Shown: positions 32,154-33,799 of the stretch, piece after piece | How positions within the stretch are numbered: position 1 is the first letter of the stretch | Layout of the letters: the number at the start of each line of letters is the position of its first letter | NCBI GenBank assembly: GCA_001949185.1 | Contig: BDGG01000019.1 | Location: forward strand, 129,891-163,689 | From: Ramazzottius varieornatus | Lineage: Eukaryota > Tardigrada > Eutardigrada > Parachela > Ramazzottiidae | Direction: 5' to 3' | DNA: 33,799 nucleotides | The notes under the pieces: model-generated | Told to the model about the DNA's origin: nothing | Databases searched by the model: none | What the model saw: the letters and a program-made list of their open reading frames with translations, nothing else | Translations under genes and position numbers: made by a program

Positions 32154-32764
32154 GTAAACCCACGCTTCGGGAAACCTATGGTTTAAGTATACTCCTGATG
32201 GATTCTCGTTTCATGAAAGCACGCGGTGGATGAAGAACGAAGATTTTGAAGCGGATTCTGCATGGCGGTATCGATATGATCAGCGCTATATAAAGTACGA
32301 GTGCCCACCTGGTTCCATTGTATCTCAAGCGTCCTGGTTCATTGGGAGTTCGTTGAACGGTATTGTCGACTGAATACCAGGAAACCTTCAAGGGCGCAGA
32401 TAGAACTGGATTTCTGGAGAAAATCATCAGCGATGAACTCAATGCGAAAAACTCAGTCATTCTGCGCTGCGTATAATTTACTCCATGACGACATGAACGT
32501 CGAAAACCCATTTGGACGTCTTGGTCAATTTCAGATAGACTCATGCGAAAGATCTTCACATGGCAATCACTTCAGTGAAAGTTGTCTTATATAATGTCGA
32601 CGGACCGGATTCTCCTCGACTTCGACACATTTAACTCCCCTGAAAACAATATCCTCTCATCAACCACATTATACACGAATCACAGAAAACAAAGCTATTT
32701 CAGCCTCTCTGAGACCGTTCCGGAACCTTGTGACAGCACCAGAGACGAAAATACATTATCCAGC
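32154..32764. other. Intergenic region between secreted protein and PICK1
   Basis: A/T-richer sequence with open frames on both strands (32176-32559 minus; 32301-32594 plus), none recognisable. It probably contains the promoter of the secreted gene and the PICK1 3' flank. Confidence 0.4.
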
Positions 32765-33653
32765 CTAGTTCAAGTCAATGATATTCTGGTCAGTGTCATC
32801 AGCTCGAGGTCTTGAGCTCCAGTTCTTCGGTACTCTTGCGACAGGTTCACCATCGTCGTCGTGGTCGTCGCGTTCTTCGGAGTTGAACCGTTGAAAGGGA
32901 TTCTGTTTGTACTGAAAGACGTCTTCCTTCAGGTCCATCTCAACCGGGAAGAGCCCGACCAGCTCGCGAATCTCGGTCGCCGCTTCGTCGTTGTACCGGC
33001 AAATGGCGGCGATGAGTCTTTGAAGCTGGCAGAGAATATCTTGAACTGAAAAATAAAATTCAGTCAGTACAAAACATGGACCATATCGCATCGCATCGCA
33101 TCGGAGAATGCTCTAGTTGCACCCAGAGGACATCTGACAATTGGCAAGGCAGAGAGAACTCTTTGTGAACACCTGCATACCATCGCAGTATAGCAATTTG
33201 CACAGAGATGTTGTATGCAGATACGTGAAAGAGACATCCCTCTGATTGATCCACCGTACTCTCACTCAAAATTCAAGACCCATTTTGCCGCTTACCGTGT
33301 TTCTGATCAAGAAGATCGAGTTTGACAGAAACATCAGCGCGGAGTTTGGAGAACTTCACCCTGGCTAGTTGACGGCATCGGAGAACCAGGCGATACTCGT
33401 AGTTTCCGGTCTCCACTCTGTACAGGGATTCTTGAAGCTGATTGAACGTCAGCTCTTCGTCATCCATCTCCTTTACTTTCAGACAGTACGACTGGAAGAA
33501 AAAGCCATCACACTGTTTCGAAGAACCCTTCAAACCACGGTGGAACTGAGGAAACCTTACCAGGTACTCGAACTTGGCATCGGCGTATTTCTGCACTGTC
33601 AGTTCCGTGTCGGGAATGGCTTTGTGCAGAAACGTTCCCAGATCCGTCAATAT
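32765..33653 (-). CDS. PICK1: PICK1, C-terminal BAR-domain exons, cut by window edge
   Basis: PDZ-BAR scaffold that binds protein kinase C and membrane receptors and bends membranes in trafficking. Three 3' exons lie in the window: 33653-33561, 33491-33296 and 33045-32765, in matching phases. They read LGTFLHKAIPDTELTVQKYA, then SYCLKVKEMDDEELTFNQL and YRVETGNYEYRLVLRCRQLA, then VQDILCQLQRLIAAI, all closely matching the animal PICK1 BAR domain. An acidic tail follows (ERDDHDDDGE), as in PICK1, ending DQNIIDLN. The PDZ domain would lie to the right of the window. The first exon listed has a weak acceptor (gtacgaag). The intron at 33046-33295 holds a short ATCGC repeat (33084-33104). Confidence 0.93.
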
Positions 33654-33709
33654 CTTCGTACAGAATTACCACACTACCCGTTTATGCATCTTTTCTCTAT
33701 TTCACAATT

Positions 33710-33799
33710 GGGAAGCCGGGCAGACAAAACGTACACGATTTCTATCCCGAGCGGCGCACGCTTCCAGCCGACAACAAGAAAAAGTGCGCCACTGAAATA
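33710..33799. mobile_element. MITE copy 9 (partial, cut by window edge), in PICK1 intron
   Basis: Starts GGGAAGCCGGGCAGACAAAA, with CCCGAGCGGCGCACGCTTCC, spacer AGCCGACAACAAG and AAGTGCGCCACTGA. The right end is outside the window. AATT precedes it, as for copy 7. Confidence 0.75.

Noticed and set aside
32176-32559. 127-codon minus-strand open frame upstream of the secreted protein
   Set aside because: No signal peptide, domain or splice context, and an unrelated plus-strand frame overlaps it. Coding status unsupported.

Overview
This is a gene-dense piece of a nuclear genome, almost certainly from an animal. Nearly every gene is split by short GT-AG introns. The gene set is eukaryotic and largely metazoan: SQSTM1/p62, PICK1, a dual-GAF cyclic-nucleotide phosphodiesterase, FAF2, RGP1 and a ciliary microtubule inner protein. 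About fifteen host genes fit in 34 kb, so this is a compact invertebrate genome. The species cannot be read from the sequence, and a sponge-like or other early-branching compact genome is only a guess. All exon borders below were worked out by hand from splice signals, reading phase and remembered family alignments.

Layout, left to right. SQSTM1 (-, cut by the left edge), PFDN2 (-), an uncertain small membrane-protein gene (+), a 15-exon GAF-GAF-PDE gene (+), ATP synthase inhibitor ATPIF1 (-), a 5.3-kb PIF/Harbinger-like DNA transposon (9890-15217), LEO1 (+), FAF2 (-), NDUFS7 (+), COQ7 (-), NOP10 (+), MTAP (-), a CIMIP1/C20orf85-like ciliary gene (+), ALG14 (-), a CTG/CAG-rich tandem repeat block (28849-29727), an apparently C-terminally shortened RGP1 (-), a small secreted two-repeat protein (-), and PICK1 (-, cut by the right edge). 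From PFDN2 to ALG14 the genes largely alternate as head-to-head and tail-to-tail pairs, so most promoters are probably shared and most 3' ends converge within 100-650 bp.

The functions are mostly unrelated housekeeping: mitochondrial respiration (NDUFS7, COQ7, ATPIF1), chaperoning and protein quality control (PFDN2, SQSTM1, FAF2), transcription and ribosome/telomerase RNP biology (LEO1, NOP10), glycosylation and Golgi traffic (ALG14, RGP1), methionine salvage (MTAP) and signalling (PDE, PICK1). They form no pathway cluster.

The two most interesting systems are mobile. First, the Harbinger-like element sits in what looks like the shared ATPIF1/LEO1 promoter region. It has imperfect terminal inverted repeats, a dense set of subterminal CTCACAT motifs, a DDE transposase with a decayed C-terminus, and several extra charged, low-complexity genes on both strands that I do not recognise. 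Second, at least nine copies of a hairpin-forming MITE (palindrome AAGTGGCGCAC/GTGCGCCACTT) lie in introns and flanks of host genes, in single-hairpin and double-hairpin versions. The MITE ends (GGGACGTGGGCAAATGA) resemble the Harbinger ends (GGACTGTGCGCAAAATCA), suggesting the larger element's family may move the small ones.
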